Of a DNA stretch of 64,000 nt, positions 24,959-34,099 are shown piece by piece. The first letter of the stretch is position 1. Every line of letters starts with the position of its first letter. The stretch is from Mucilaginibacter dorajii. GTDB taxonomy: Bacteria > Bacteroidota > Bacteroidia > Sphingobacteriales > Sphingobacteriaceae. The stretch covers positions 62,001-126,000 of the forward strand of contig NZ_JANTYS010000018.1 in assembly GCF_024808255.1 (NCBI RefSeq), in the 5' to 3' direction. Position numbers and translations under genes: made by a program. The notes beneath the pieces were generated by a model. The model did not search any database and was not told the origin of the DNA. It saw nothing but the letters and a program-made list of their open reading frames with translations.

Positions 24959-27454
24959 ATGAAAAAACTACAATCAATTTTAACGGAAGACCGGGTAATT
25001 AAAACCGGTTTAATTATGATACTGATATCGGCCGCGCTATTCGCGTTTCCCGAACTAAACCTTATCGATCTGAAGGAAGGTGCCGATATCAGCTTTTTTT
25101 TCACCAGCTACCTACTCTCGGTAGTGTACCTCATTGTTGTACTTTTAACTAAACCCAAGCGACTGGCTTACTGGGCATTGGTGTTCATCCTATGGTTCAT
25201 CAGTGCCTTCGCCTTAAATCGCGAAATGAATGTGTTTGATACCTCGGTACCCTGGCTGTGCGTAGCCATTTGTGTTTCATGTGGTGCGGTTATCTTGTCG
25301 GCGTTTGCTGATCGATTTAGCAATGCTGCTAAACATTTGCTAATATTTTTTTTAGGGATAGCCTTTCTATTGTTTTTATACTACAGCCTTTACCTAACCT
25401 CTATGTACATTATAGGAATATTGGCGGCTATAGCTATCGGCATCTCGCTGCACGTTTTTGCTCCTGTAGCTTTAGCGGTTACTACCTTTATTATCATCAG
25501 GCGGAATGTTGCTGGTAGCCGGTCGTTAAAAATAGCGCTTGCTGCGGGCGTGTTTATACCGGTTATTGCTTGCGCGTTGTTTGTATGGCAATGGCGCGGT
25601 ATTAACAAACAGGTAAACCAGGCCATTAACCATAATATTTTAAGCGAGGGTAAATTGCCGGCCTGGGTGGTTATCAGCCAAAACATACCTAAAAATGACA
25701 TTGCCGAGCGTATTATAAAAGCCAACCTGGTATACAAAACCGCCAACCTGCAGGACAACTGGTTTTGGGGCAACTTTCATAATACATCATTTGATGAACC
25801 CTTAAAGCATGATCCGCTGGTGGTAATTGCCAGCATCTTTAGCACCCAAACCAACCTGGAAGAACACGAACGCATCAAAATACTGGAAGCCATGTACGAT
25901 TCAAGGCACAAAGCCCAGGAGCGTTTGTGGGGTGGCAATAAGCTAACCACCTCATCGGTAATTACCAATGTGAAGATCTTCCCCGAGTACAGGATGGCCT
26001 ATACCGAAAAAACATTGTTTGTGAAAAATCATGAAGAGCGTACCTGGTGGGGCGGACAGGAAGCTATTTATACCTTTCACGTGCCCGAAGGATCGGTAGT
26101 AAGTTCATTATCTTTATGGATAGATGGCAAGGAAGCTAAATCGCGCTTAACTACCAGGGCCAAAGCAGATTCGGCTTATAAAACAGTGGTAGGTGTGGAA
26201 GTCCGTGATCCATCTGTGGTTCACTGGCAGGAGGGCAATACCGTTACCGCACGTATTTTCCCATGCACGGCAACCGAGGCGCGTAAATTCAGGGTAGGCG
26301 TTACCAGTCCGCTAAAACTACAGGGGCAGCAATTGACCTATGAAAGCATTTATTTTGATGGCCCCCCGGCCGATGATGCCAGCGAAACCATCCAGGTTTC
26401 CTTTTCAAAAAAGCCGGCGCTGTTTAACCTCCCCGGTTTTGAGGAGATCAATGAAGGTGTTTTTACTGCCGATAGAAAATATCAGCCCGATGAAGAAATT
26501 AGTTTCGCGGTTGTTCCATTGGCCGACAAGCCCTTCGCTTTTGCAGGTAGCGGCTATCAGCTTAAAGAGTATAAGCCACAATTTACAATGTTTGATCCCG
26601 GCACCATCTACCTTGATTTAAACAACTCCTGGACCAATACCGAGTTTGACAGCCTTTGGCAAAGCATTAAAAATAAAAAGGTTTATTATGACGATGGCGG
26701 GCTAAAACGGTTAACCGACCAAAATAAAACGGCTGTTTTGGCAAGGGCTCAAAAATTAAACTTCAGCCTATTCCCGGTAAACGAGATCAGGGATGCAGAT
26801 AATGCCTTGCTCATCACCAAATCAACCCAAACAGCACCCAATTTAAATGACCTCGACGATTCTGAATTTCAGAAAAGATTAACCACTTACCTGGCTACCG
26901 CTAAACCGATTAGGCTATACAACGTCGGTACCAAACTAACGCCGTACTTAAAAGCGCTGAAAGAAATGCGGGTATTTGTTTATGACGATGGCGGTGTGCA
27001 AAAACTACAAAGCAACCTTGCTAAGCACCTGTTTTTAAAAAGCCAGGAGGATGATAAACATGTGGTGTTAGATCAATCGGGCGTGATGATAGCGCAAACC
27101 GCCGATACCACCGGCAGTAATGCCCCCGATCACCTGCTGCGGTTATTTGCTTACAACGATGTGATGAAAAAGGTTGGTCCGCATTATTTTGATAAAACCT
27201 ATGTACAGCCGGATATTATTAAAGAAGCGGAGCAGGCTTATATTACCTCGCCGGTATCAAGTTTAATTGTGTTAGAAACCCAGGCCGATTATGAGCGCTT
27301 TGGCATCGATGCCAATAAAAACAGCCTGGCCAATGCATCCATGAAATCATCGGGTGCTGTACCCGAACCGGGCGAATGGTTGCTGGTATTGATTGCCATT
27401 GCCGTAATTAACTTTTTAGTATACCGCGCTAAATATGCCAAACACGATCTTTAA
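24959..27454 (+). CDS. XrtN-system VIT-domain membrane protein (exosortase target)
   Basis: The 831-residue protein starts with about seven membrane helices (1-215), followed by a VIT domain (about 335-455, with the YRMAYTEKTLFVKN and YTFHVPEGSVV stretches) and a mixed C-terminal region. It ends with a sorting tail (799-831): PEPGEW, a hydrophobic helix, then basic YRAKYAKHDL. This tripartite end is the exosortase recognition signal. The next gene, almost overlapping, encodes exosortase N, whose known partner family is exactly this VIT protein. The pair is thus a dedicated one-enzyme, one-substrate sorting unit. Confidence 0.88.
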   Translation: MKKLQSILTEDRVIKTGLIMILISAALFAFPELNLIDLKEGADISFFFTSYLLSVVYLIVVLLTKPKRLAYWALVFILWFISAFALNREMNVFDTSVPWLCVAICVSCGAVILSAFADRFSNAAKHLLIFFLGIAFLLFLYYSLYLTSMYIIGILAAIAIGISLHVFAPVALAVTTFIIIRRNVAGSRSLKIALAAGVFIPVIACALFVWQWRGINKQVNQAINHNILSEGKLPAWVVISQNIPKNDIAERIIKANLVYKTANLQDNWFWGNFHNTSFDEPLKHDPLVVIASIFSTQTNLEEHERIKILEAMYDSRHKAQERLWGGNKLTTSSVITNVKIFPEYRMAYTEKTLFVKNHEERTWWGGQEAIYTFHVPEGSVVSSLSLWIDGKEAKSRLTTRAKADSAYKTVVGVEVRDPSVVHWQEGNTVTARIFPCTATEARKFRVGVTSPLKLQGQQLTYESIYFDGPPADDASETIQVSFSKKPALFNLPGFEEINEGVFTADRKYQPDEEISFAVVPLADKPFAFAGSGYQLKEYKPQFTMFDPGTIYLDLNNSWTNTEFDSLWQSIKNKKVYYDDGGLKRLTDQNKTAVLARAQKLNFSLFPVNEIRDADNALLITKSTQTAPNLNDLDDSEFQKRLTTYLATAKPIRLYNVGTKLTPYLKALKEMRVFVYDDGGVQKLQSNLAKHLFLKSQEDDKHVVLDQSGVMIAQTADTTGSNAPDHLLRLFAYNDVMKKVGPHYFDKTYVQPDIIKEAEQAYITSPVSSLIVLETQADYERFGIDANKNSLANASMKSSGAVPEPGEWLLVLIAIAVINFLVYRAKYAKHDL

Positions 27455-27455
27455 A

Positions 27456-28793
27456 ATGCAGCTTCCGGATACGCAGGCAAGTAGCAGCCGATTATTGATC
27501 AATGGCTGCTGCTTATTGTACCTCATCATCGCCATAAAACTACTTGCCGTTTATTTTTTATGGAACGCCGATGTATTACTTGGCCTGGCATTGGCCCCAT
27601 ATATATGCAGGGTAAAAACCGGTGGGTTTTCCATGCGCTATTTGCTGCCAGCACTTTTATTTACCGTCACCGCGCTTATCTTCCCGGTTAAAACCACCTT
27701 GTTTGTAGCATTGTTGTTTGCTGTTCTGCTATTTTTCGAGAATTTTAAGGGGAAGGTAAGTACGGTCTTGTTCTTTTTGTTGTTGCTTATCTCGCCGCTG
27801 TTTTTGTACATCAGCAATGCTATCAGCTTCCCTGTCAGGATCTGGCTGAGCCAAATGGTGGCGCAAATTTTAACCATTTGCGGTGCGCAGGCCCACGCAG
27901 CAGGCAATATCATTGAACTAAATGGGGCCGAGTTCGCGGTAGACCAGGCTTGCGCCGGTTTACATATGCTGAGCATGTCGCTTATCATATGCCTGTTTGT
28001 AATTGCCCATTGCCAGCGGCAAACTGTAAAGCAGTTGAGTTTTATACAGGTTACGTTGCTGTTGTGCCTCACCTTTGTTTTAAACATCGTATGCAACCTG
28101 TGCCGCATTATGTTGCTGGTACTGTTTAAAATTCCGGCGGGTAATGTATTGCATGATATTACAGGTGTTATTTGCCTGCTGGTTTATGTGATATTGCCGC
28201 TATTATGGCTCTCGCAGGTTTATCTTAAAAGGTCGGTTAAGGTTGAGAAAAATCCACGGCAGTACCAGCTTATCCGCTTGGAACCTTATGAACTACGCTA
28301 CCCTGTAATTCACGTAGCATTGGCTGTTACACTTATCATCAGCCTTTTCAACCTAAAAACCATGGACGAATTAAGCAACAAAAATGCCGATGCCGTAGTT
28401 CTTAGGGGCTACCATAAACAATTGTTAGCAAGCGGGGTGATCAAGTTTGAGAATGCCCATGCGCTGGTTTACCTGAAGCCTACACCATTTTATGCCCCTG
28501 AGCATAACCCCATGATATGCTGGCAGGGCAGCGGCTATAATTTTACCAGTATTAAAGCCGAGGTAATGAACGGACTGGAAGTTTACTCGGGCATCCTCGC
28601 CAAAGGTAAGGATAGAATTTATAGCGCCTGGTGGTTTGATAATGGCAGCATGCAAACCATCAGCCAGTTTGAATGGCGCTGGGAAGCGGCAAAAGGCGGC
28701 AGGCCGTTTTATTTGGTTAATGTGAATGCATTGAGCGAAGCGGGGTTGAAAGCGTCGATAGATAATTTGCAACAACAGGGAAATCGCTTTTAA
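27456..28793 (+). CDS. xrtN: Exosortase N with EpsI-like C-terminal domain
   Basis: The protein (445 residues from ATG 27456; a start at 27435 would overlap the previous gene) has about eight membrane helices and the exosortase triad: Cys166 in DQACAG, Arg217 in NLCRI and His233 in VLHDITG. The C-terminal 130 residues (about 310-440, with the MICWQGSGYNF segment) resemble EpsI, often fused to or paired with exosortases. It would cleave the PEPGEW tail of the adjacent VIT protein in the inner membrane. The stop codon lies within the left arm of a 166-base palindromic element. Confidence 0.88.
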   Translation: MQLPDTQASSSRLLINGCCLLYLIIAIKLLAVYFLWNADVLLGLALAPYICRVKTGGFSMRYLLPALLFTVTALIFPVKTTLFVALLFAVLLFFENFKGKVSTVLFFLLLLISPLFLYISNAISFPVRIWLSQMVAQILTICGAQAHAAGNIIELNGAEFAVDQACAGLHMLSMSLIICLFVIAHCQRQTVKQLSFIQVTLLLCLTFVLNIVCNLCRIMLLVLFKIPAGNVLHDITGVICLLVYVILPLLWLSQVYLKRSVKVEKNPRQYQLIRLEPYELRYPVIHVALAVTLIISLFNLKTMDELSNKNADAVVLRGYHKQLLASGVIKFENAHALVYLKPTPFYAPEHNPMICWQGSGYNFTSIKAEVMNGLEVYSGILAKGKDRIYSAWWFDNGSMQTISQFEWRWEAAKGGRPFYLVNVNALSEAGLKASIDNLQQQGNRF

Positions 28794-28950
28794 AAGGAGG
28801 CTCCTACGGAGCCCAAAAAAGCAAGCTAATTCATAGCTATAAACACGCAACTCCTCTGGAGTTGTAAAATTAGGGGCTACAGCGTAGCCTCGTGTTTATA
28901 GCATACAAACACCAATGATTTGGCTCCGTAGGTGCCTCCTTTTAAAAGCG
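28785..28950. repeat. Long inverted repeat overlapping the xrtN stop
   Basis: The 29-base arms 28785-28813 and 28922-28950 (CGCTTTTAAAAGGAGGCTCC against its complement) differ at one position. The left arm includes the TAA of xrtN. Inner short palindromes CTCCTCTGGAG and GGCTACAGCGTAGCC are also present. It may act as a terminator and as a non-autonomous mobile repeat. The gap continues to 29281 with the promoter and leader described next. Confidence 0.65.
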
Positions 28951-29010
28951 AATCCCATGCGAGAGACTACCCACCTTTCCTTCAGTTTTCTAACTCCCGA
29001 AAATAAAAAA

Positions 29011-29039
29011 TTGCATTTTAAATAATTTTTGCATCTTTG
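29011..29039 (+). promoter_or_regulatory. Bacteroidota-type promoter for the RNA-repair operon
   Basis: TTG at 29011-29013 and CATCTTTG at 29032-29039 (variant of TANNTTTG) are 18 bases apart, near the TTTG-N19-TANNTTTG arrangement known for Bacteroidota. Transcription from here would give a leader of about 240 bases before the first gene of the rtcB2-prfH operon. Confidence 0.5.
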
Positions 29040-29080
29040 TGCCAATTCCTTAATTGTTAACCCTTTAATTATTAGGAATC

Positions 29081-29113
29081 ATGCAAGAAAGTATCTCCTC
29101 TATATCCCATTAG
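29081..29113 (+). CDS. Possible leader peptide (10 residues)
   Basis: An ATG after TTAGGAATC opens the frame MQESISSISH followed by TAG. The AGGA spacing is better than for most genes in this window, and the frame is inside the long leader of the rtcB2-prfH operon. With four Ser in ten codons it could act as a translation-sensing leader. This is a weak call, based on position and ribosome-binding site only. Confidence 0.3.
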   Translation: MQESISSISH

Positions 29114-29322
29114 GTAGCTGCCCCAAAACAGGCGGACAACAAATTCATTTGCTTTTTATTTTGAGATCGGTTTAACTACATTGTTTTAACCCCGGCTTGG
29201 CTTTGTTTGTCGTTCAGTTCTGTGTTTTGCGGTTTGGCTCGCCTTTTTAGAATGGGTATATCTGCTACGGCAGATGAATTTTGAAAAACACAACAGGTTT
29301 AAAAATTAGAACGCAAAGCGTG

Positions 29323-30048
29323 ATGGACATGCATGATTGGCCGCACATTAAAAAGTCGGACCGGAGAAAGAAGCGGCTCGTAAAAAAAGACTTCGACAAA
29401 AAACTGATCAGATTAATTAAGCAACGAAAAGTATTAAAAATACAAAAGCGGAATTTGCCGCCGGTGATATTGGATAAACCCTATCAGCGTGGTTGGGTGC
29501 GCTATTTTGTTTTGCGGAGTGATATCGCCCGGAGTGAAAAAGCGCAGTTTTATAACAATCTGTTAGCTAAAATAAATACTTACTGGCGGCATTATGATAA
29601 ATCTTTTAAGCGAAGAAAGATTCGCAGAGGTGCTTATGAAAATTGCGACGCCAGTCTCCATAAATTGAATGAGTTATGGCCAACGGATTTTCACGGTGAT
29701 AAACTGAATTTAACTGATGCCGAAAAAGACTGCTTTTATTTAAAAGAAACCTGGAACGACAGATACGATCGCTGGGAAAGCAAATATGTATTTGCCGAAG
29801 CCTGGCGGTATGTTTTAGTAATAAAACCTTATATGGTTTATGCCGAAAAACAGGCTGATGGCTTACTTGAGCAGGAATTAGCTCAAATTGAGGATCAACT
29901 AACCTGGAATTGTCTATTCCCAAGGGTAAGAAAAATAAAGCGAAGCGTGTATAAATACTGGAAGCCCGAAGATGAGGACGTTCGGTATACTAACTATTTA
30001 AAAAACAAACCCAGGTACACCTCAAAAGAGGCCTACCTGGATCACTAA
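29323..30048 (+). CDS. Unknown basic protein, first gene of the rtcB2-prfH operon
   Basis: I do not recognise this soluble protein of 241 residues (255 from a TTG at 29281). It is very rich in Lys/Arg, Tyr and Trp, with a basic N-terminal stretch (KKSDRRKKRLVKK) and a C-terminal KYWKPEDEDVRYTNYL motif. There are no membrane helices or nuclease signatures I can name. The composition suggests RNA or ribosome binding. It lies 12 bases before rtcB2, so it is probably part of the RNA-repair operon. The roles offered are inference. Confidence 0.7.
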   Translation: MDMHDWPHIKKSDRRKKRLVKKDFDKKLIRLIKQRKVLKIQKRNLPPVILDKPYQRGWVRYFVLRSDIARSEKAQFYNNLLAKINTYWRHYDKSFKRRKIRRGAYENCDASLHKLNELWPTDFHGDKLNLTDAEKDCFYLKETWNDRYDRWESKYVFAEAWRYVLVIKPYMVYAEKQADGLLEQELAQIEDQLTWNCLFPRVRKIKRSVYKYWKPEDEDVRYTNYLKNKPRYTSKEAYLDH

Positions 30049-30060
30049 AACAATACCCTT

Positions 30061-31458
30061 ATGGGCAATTTAAAAACAAAAGAATTAGATAACATAGGCT
30101 ACACGGATGACCGGCTTAAAAGCATCACCATCAACACCGTAGCCAAACATTTTAAGCATCAGCATAAGACAGATACCCTTGCGCTGCTGACAGCGGTAAA
30201 AGATAATCCTGCAGCATACGTGGGCAACAACAACCTGCAAAAGATAGCGGAGGCGTTGCTGATTGTTGTAGCGGAGCCGGTAGAAACATTTGAGTTAAAG
30301 CAGCAGGCATCGCCATTAAAAATTTATGGCGGGGACGATATTGAAGAGATAGCAAAAAAACAAATGAGGCTGGCGCTTTCGCTCCCGGTAAGTGTGCAGG
30401 GCGCTTTAATGCCCGATGCGCATAGTGGTTATGGCTTGCCTATTGGTGGAGTGTTGGCTACCCGCAACGCGGTGATCCCCTATGGCGTAGGCATGGATAT
30501 TGGCTGTCGCATGGCTTTGAGTATTATTGATGCCGATGAAAAGTTTATTAAACGTTATGAGCATCAAATAAAACAAGGCATAGGTACGTGGACCCATTTT
30601 GGGATGGATGGCGGTTTGCGGGTAGTGCAGGATCATGAAGTATTAGATAGCCCTTTGTTCCGCGAAACGGCGATGCTTAAAAAACTGCATGGCAAGGCGG
30701 TACAGCAATTGGGTACATCGGGCGGAGGTAATCATTTTGTAGAGTTTGGGCTGATGACCTTAAAAACGGATAACACGTTAGGCCTGCCTGCTAAAACCTA
30801 CCTGGCCTTGCTCACACACTCGGGCAGCCGCGGTTTGGGAGCCAACATCGCGAAGCATTATACGCAAGTGGCCATGAATACTTGTAAGCTACCGCGGGAA
30901 GCGCAACCATTAGCCTGGCTTGATCTTGATACACAAGCAGGGCAGGAATACTGGTTAAGCATGACACTTGCCGGCGATTATGCCCAGGCCTGTCATGACC
31001 GGATTCACGCCAACCTGCTAAAAGCATTAGGGTTAAAAGCTTTGCACGAGGTAGAAAACCACCACAATTTTGCATGGCAGGATAAACTTGCAGATGGTAC
31101 CGAAGTGATCATTCACCGCAAGGGAGCAACGCCGGCCCATAAAAACGAATTGGGTATTATCCCGGGCAGTATGGCAACGCCTGCTTATTTGGTAACAGGC
31201 AAGGGTAATGCCGATGCTTTAAACTCGGCATCGCATGGAGCTGGGCGGGCTATGAGCAGGCAGGACGCCAAAAGCAGTACTACCAAATCGGCCATGAAAA
31301 AAATGTTGGCCAATGCCGGCATTACGCTGATTGATGGCAGTGTTGAAGAAAACCCGCTGGCTTATAAAGACATCCAAAAAGTAATGAACGCGCAGGCCGG
31401 TTTGGTGGAAATACAGGGAGAGTTTTGGCCGCGCATAGTACGTATGAATAAAGAATAA
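30061..31458 (+). CDS. rtcB: RNA ligase RtcB, PrfH-associated type (RtcB2)
   Basis: The 465-residue protein has all RtcB signatures: PDAHSGYGLPIGG, GVGMDIGC (Asp146, Cys149), GGGNHFVE (His225), HSGSRGLG (His253), HRKGATPA and SHGAGR with the guanylated His392. RtcB joins 2',3'-cyclic phosphate or 3'-phosphate and 5'-OH RNA ends with GTP and manganese. Four bases downstream is prfH. The RtcB2-PrfH pair is known to rescue and repair ribosomes cut in the decoding centre of 16S rRNA by ribotoxins, so that role is the best reading here. Confidence 0.95.
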   Translation: MGNLKTKELDNIGYTDDRLKSITINTVAKHFKHQHKTDTLALLTAVKDNPAAYVGNNNLQKIAEALLIVVAEPVETFELKQQASPLKIYGGDDIEEIAKKQMRLALSLPVSVQGALMPDAHSGYGLPIGGVLATRNAVIPYGVGMDIGCRMALSIIDADEKFIKRYEHQIKQGIGTWTHFGMDGGLRVVQDHEVLDSPLFRETAMLKKLHGKAVQQLGTSGGGNHFVEFGLMTLKTDNTLGLPAKTYLALLTHSGSRGLGANIAKHYTQVAMNTCKLPREAQPLAWLDLDTQAGQEYWLSMTLAGDYAQACHDRIHANLLKALGLKALHEVENHHNFAWQDKLADGTEVIIHRKGATPAHKNELGIIPGSMATPAYLVTGKGNADALNSASHGAGRAMSRQDAKSSTTKSAMKKMLANAGITLIDGSVEENPLAYKDIQKVMNAQAGLVEIQGEFWPRIVRMNKE

Positions 31459-31462
31459 CAAC

Positions 31463-32077
31463 ATGAAAAAAGTAATTATACAAATAACAACTGGTAAAGG
31501 CCCGCTGGAGTGTTGCCGGGTAGTAGCCAAAGTACAGGAGTTGATGCTGAAACAGGCAGCTGCTTCAAACATCAGCCTATCCGTCATCGAAGAAAAGAAA
31601 GCCGCGGTAAACGGCACGATGCTATCTGCAACGATGTTATTAGAAGGCGATAGCATCGACAATTTTATAACCGAATGGAACGGCACTATATTATGGATAG
31701 CACAAAGCCCCTATCGTAAGTTTCACAAACGTAAAAACTGGTTTATAGGCGTGGGCATTTTTGATACCAATACGCAGGTTATTTTTAACCCTGCCGATGT
31801 AAAGTTTGAAACCCTGAGGGCATCAGGCCCGGGTGGGCAAAATGTAAACAAGGTTGAAACCGCTGTACGCGGCACACACTTACCCACGGGTTTGCAGGTA
31901 ATGGCCATGGATAACCGCTCCCAATTACAAAACAAGAAACTTTGTTTGCAAAGGTTGGAGGCAAAGGTAATGGCATCGCAAACGCGGGCGCAAATAGCCC
32001 GGTTAGAAAGCCAGTGGCTCGCCCATCATTCGCTGGTGCGGGGTAACGCGGTAAAAGTAATAGAGCAGGCGTTATAG
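31463..32077 (+). CDS. prfH: Peptide chain release factor homologue PrfH
   Basis: The 204-residue protein contains the class-I release-factor catalytic motif GPGGQNVNKVETAVR (Gly124-Gly125-Gln126) but is about half the length of RF1/RF2 and lacks their codon-reading anticodon domain. That is the PrfH architecture. PrfH releases the peptide from ribosomes with a damaged decoding centre so that RtcB2 can seal the rRNA. The ATG at 31463 is four bases after rtcB2's stop. A hairpin at 32086-32131 follows as terminator. Confidence 0.95.
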   Translation: MKKVIIQITTGKGPLECCRVVAKVQELMLKQAAASNISLSVIEEKKAAVNGTMLSATMLLEGDSIDNFITEWNGTILWIAQSPYRKFHKRKNWFIGVGIFDTNTQVIFNPADVKFETLRASGPGGQNVNKVETAVRGTHLPTGLQVMAMDNRSQLQNKKLCLQRLEAKVMASQTRAQIARLESQWLAHHSLVRGNAVKVIEQAL

Positions 32078-32085
32078 TTATTGTT

Positions 32086-32137
32086 ATGGTAAGGGCCGAT
32101 CCTATGCCGAGATATGATTATCCCTTACCATTTTTTC
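32086..32137 (+). terminator. Terminator of the rtcB2-prfH operon, overlapping the hemH end
   Basis: ATGGTAAGGG (32086-32095) pairs with CCCTTACCAT (32122-32131), followed by a run of six T (32131-32136). The 3' half lies inside the last codons of the converging hemH gene, so coding and terminator functions share the same bases. Confidence 0.6.
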
Positions 32138-33133
32138 TAATGCCGAGATCCAGGTAGGGGAATCATTGAGGCTTTCAACCAGTTGAACCCGATCACCTCC
32201 TAAGGCTTTAAACTCATCGCCGTATTCGGTGGTAACCTCGTATACGGTTTCCAGGCAGTCGGCAACAAAAGCGGGGCAAAATACCAATAAGCTCTTTTTA
32301 CCTTCTTTGGCCAGGTTAGCAACAACCTCGCTGGTATAGGGCTGCACCCATGGATCGTTACCCAGGCGCGATTGAAAGCAAATGCTATATTTTTCTTTGG
32401 GGATATTCAGCTTTTCGGCTATCAGCTTAGCAGTATTGTGCGACTGTGCCGAATAACAAAATTTGTTAGCATCGGTAATAGTTTCGCAGCAGTTATTTAC
32501 CTTAAGGCAATGCTTTTGCGTATGATCGGCTTTTATCAGCTGCCGCTGCGGTAAACCATGAAAGCTAAACAACACGTGGTCAAACTTTTCGGGATCATAT
32601 TTGGCACCGTTTTCGGCAAAGGTGGCTATCATCAACTCATTATCATGGAAAGAATTAACGAAAGATATGGTTGGTTTGGTAGGCCAGTCTATCAGTAATT
32701 CCATTACCTTATCATAAACAGAGCCTGTACTTGCCGACGCGTATTGCGGGAACAGGGCTATTACCTGGATATCGTCAACCAACGCATCCTTCAACCTGTT
32801 TAATGCCGATTGGATAGTTGGGTTTTGATAACGCATAGCCAGCTCAACAATGTACTCATCGCCAAGGCGCTGTTGCAGGGCCTCCTGCTGTAAAATGCTG
32901 TAATGCATTAAAGGCGAACCGGTAGTATCGCTCCAGATCTTTTGATATAATCGGGCCGATTTTGGCGCCCTGAAGGGAACAATCAGTCCGCGTACTAAAA
33001 GGGTACGCAATACCGGGTTTACATCAATAACCCGCGGATCCATCAAAAACTCATTCAGATAAGTACGAACATCGGCTGTTGAAGCGCTGTTAGGTGTACC
33101 TAAGTTTACTAATAAAACACCTTTTTTACCCAT
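32102..33133 (-). CDS. hemH: Ferrochelatase
   Basis: The 343-residue protein starts KKGVLLVNLGTPNS, the family N-terminus, and has the active-site histidine motif LFSFHGLPQR and the VQLVESLNDSP end. It inserts Fe2+ into protoporphyrin IX in the cytoplasm or at the inner membrane face. The motif KHCLKVNNCCETI contains cysteines, which in some ferrochelatases bind a 2Fe-2S cluster; here that is uncertain. It is monocistronic and converges on the RNA-repair operon. Confidence 0.95.
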   Translation of the reverse strand: MGKKGVLLVNLGTPNSASTADVRTYLNEFLMDPRVIDVNPVLRTLLVRGLIVPFRAPKSARLYQKIWSDTTGSPLMHYSILQQEALQQRLGDEYIVELAMRYQNPTIQSALNRLKDALVDDIQVIALFPQYASASTGSVYDKVMELLIDWPTKPTISFVNSFHDNELMIATFAENGAKYDPEKFDHVLFSFHGLPQRQLIKADHTQKHCLKVNNCCETITDANKFCYSAQSHNTAKLIAEKLNIPKEKYSICFQSRLGNDPWVQPYTSEVVANLAKEGKKSLLVFCPAFVADCLETVYEVTTEYGDEFKALGGDRVQLVESLNDSPTWISALEKMVRDNHISA

Positions 33134-33356
33134 AACTATTTAGGCCACAAAATTAAAATAATTTTAGCCCTAAGTGGGTATGGCAGAAATAATTTACAAA
33201 TAAAGGATGGAATAGTAGCAAGTAATTAGTATTAAGTATCAAGATGGGATTCTGACTAATACTTAAATCATCTAAAAAGGATGGGACAATAGGTATCAAG
33301 TATCAATAAGAAAATAGTTTTTTCGTGTCTTGATACTTGATACTAACTACTTGATA

Positions 33357-34097
33357 CTAAAAAAGAAGTTTATTCTTCAATGGCATCTCAAACATCAGCT
33401 TTTCGAGATAGGACGTGCGCAGGGCGTCTTTTAATGCCATGGCGTGTTTTTCGTGGTGCATATCGCTTGATATAAAATCTATCATTTGATTATCCACCAG
33501 CATTTCGGCCTGCCTTTTTACATCACCACCGTAATAGCCTGTTAGCGCAATGGTATTCAGTTGCAGGCTACAGCCCCAGTTCTGGATGTTTTTATATTGA
33601 TCCAGATCCAGATATGGATATCTTTCGGGGTGAGCTAATATTGGCTTATAGCCTAAATCATTCATTCTTTGCAAAACGGGTATCACGTTTGGCGGCTTAT
33701 TGATAAACGAAAATTCAAACAATACATAGTTATCGCCCATCGTCATCAGCCTGCCTTCGTTTACACGGGCTTCAAATGTTTCATCAAAATAATGCTCGGC
33801 GGCAGTTTCAATCGGGATGTCAATATTTTCCTTTACCAGTTCGGCTTTCAGCAGTTCGAGTGATGTCGCAATGGTTTCGGGGGTATTTCTATAAAAATCA
33901 ATCATTACATGTGGTGTGGCAATGATTTTTTTTATCCCCAGGTCTATCATTTTACGGATTAGTATCACCGAATCCTGCGGCGTTTTAGCGCCATCGTCAA
34001 TCCCAGGTAAAACATGGGAATGCATATCAACCATGATAGACTCATAGTTGAACGTGATATCTTTTCTCCCCTGCTTTTTTTTAAATAAGCCAAACAT
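33357..34097 (-). CDS. CpsB/YwqE-type PHP tyrosine-protein phosphatase
   Basis: The 246-residue PHP-domain protein has the metal-binding signature VDMHSHVLPGIDDGA (His26, His28) and the TPHVM, HPERY and SSDMHH metal motifs. The family comprises the manganese-dependent capsule phosphatases CpsB/CapC/YwqE, which dephosphorylate tyrosine kinases controlling polysaccharide export. It is the last gene in a row with rmlB- and galE-type genes (two bases after rmlB), which supports a role in exopolysaccharide control. Confidence 0.9.
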   Translation of the reverse strand: MFGLFKKKQGRKDITFNYESIMVDMHSHVLPGIDDGAKTPQDSVILIRKMIDLGIKKIIATPHVMIDFYRNTPETIATSLELLKAELVKENIDIPIETAAEHYFDETFEARVNEGRLMTMGDNYVLFEFSFINKPPNVIPVLQRMNDLGYKPILAHPERYPYLDLDQYKNIQNWGCSLQLNTIALTGYYGGDVKRQAEMLVDNQMIDFISSDMHHEKHAMALKDALRTSYLEKLMFEMPLKNKLLF

Positions 34098-34099
34098 AA

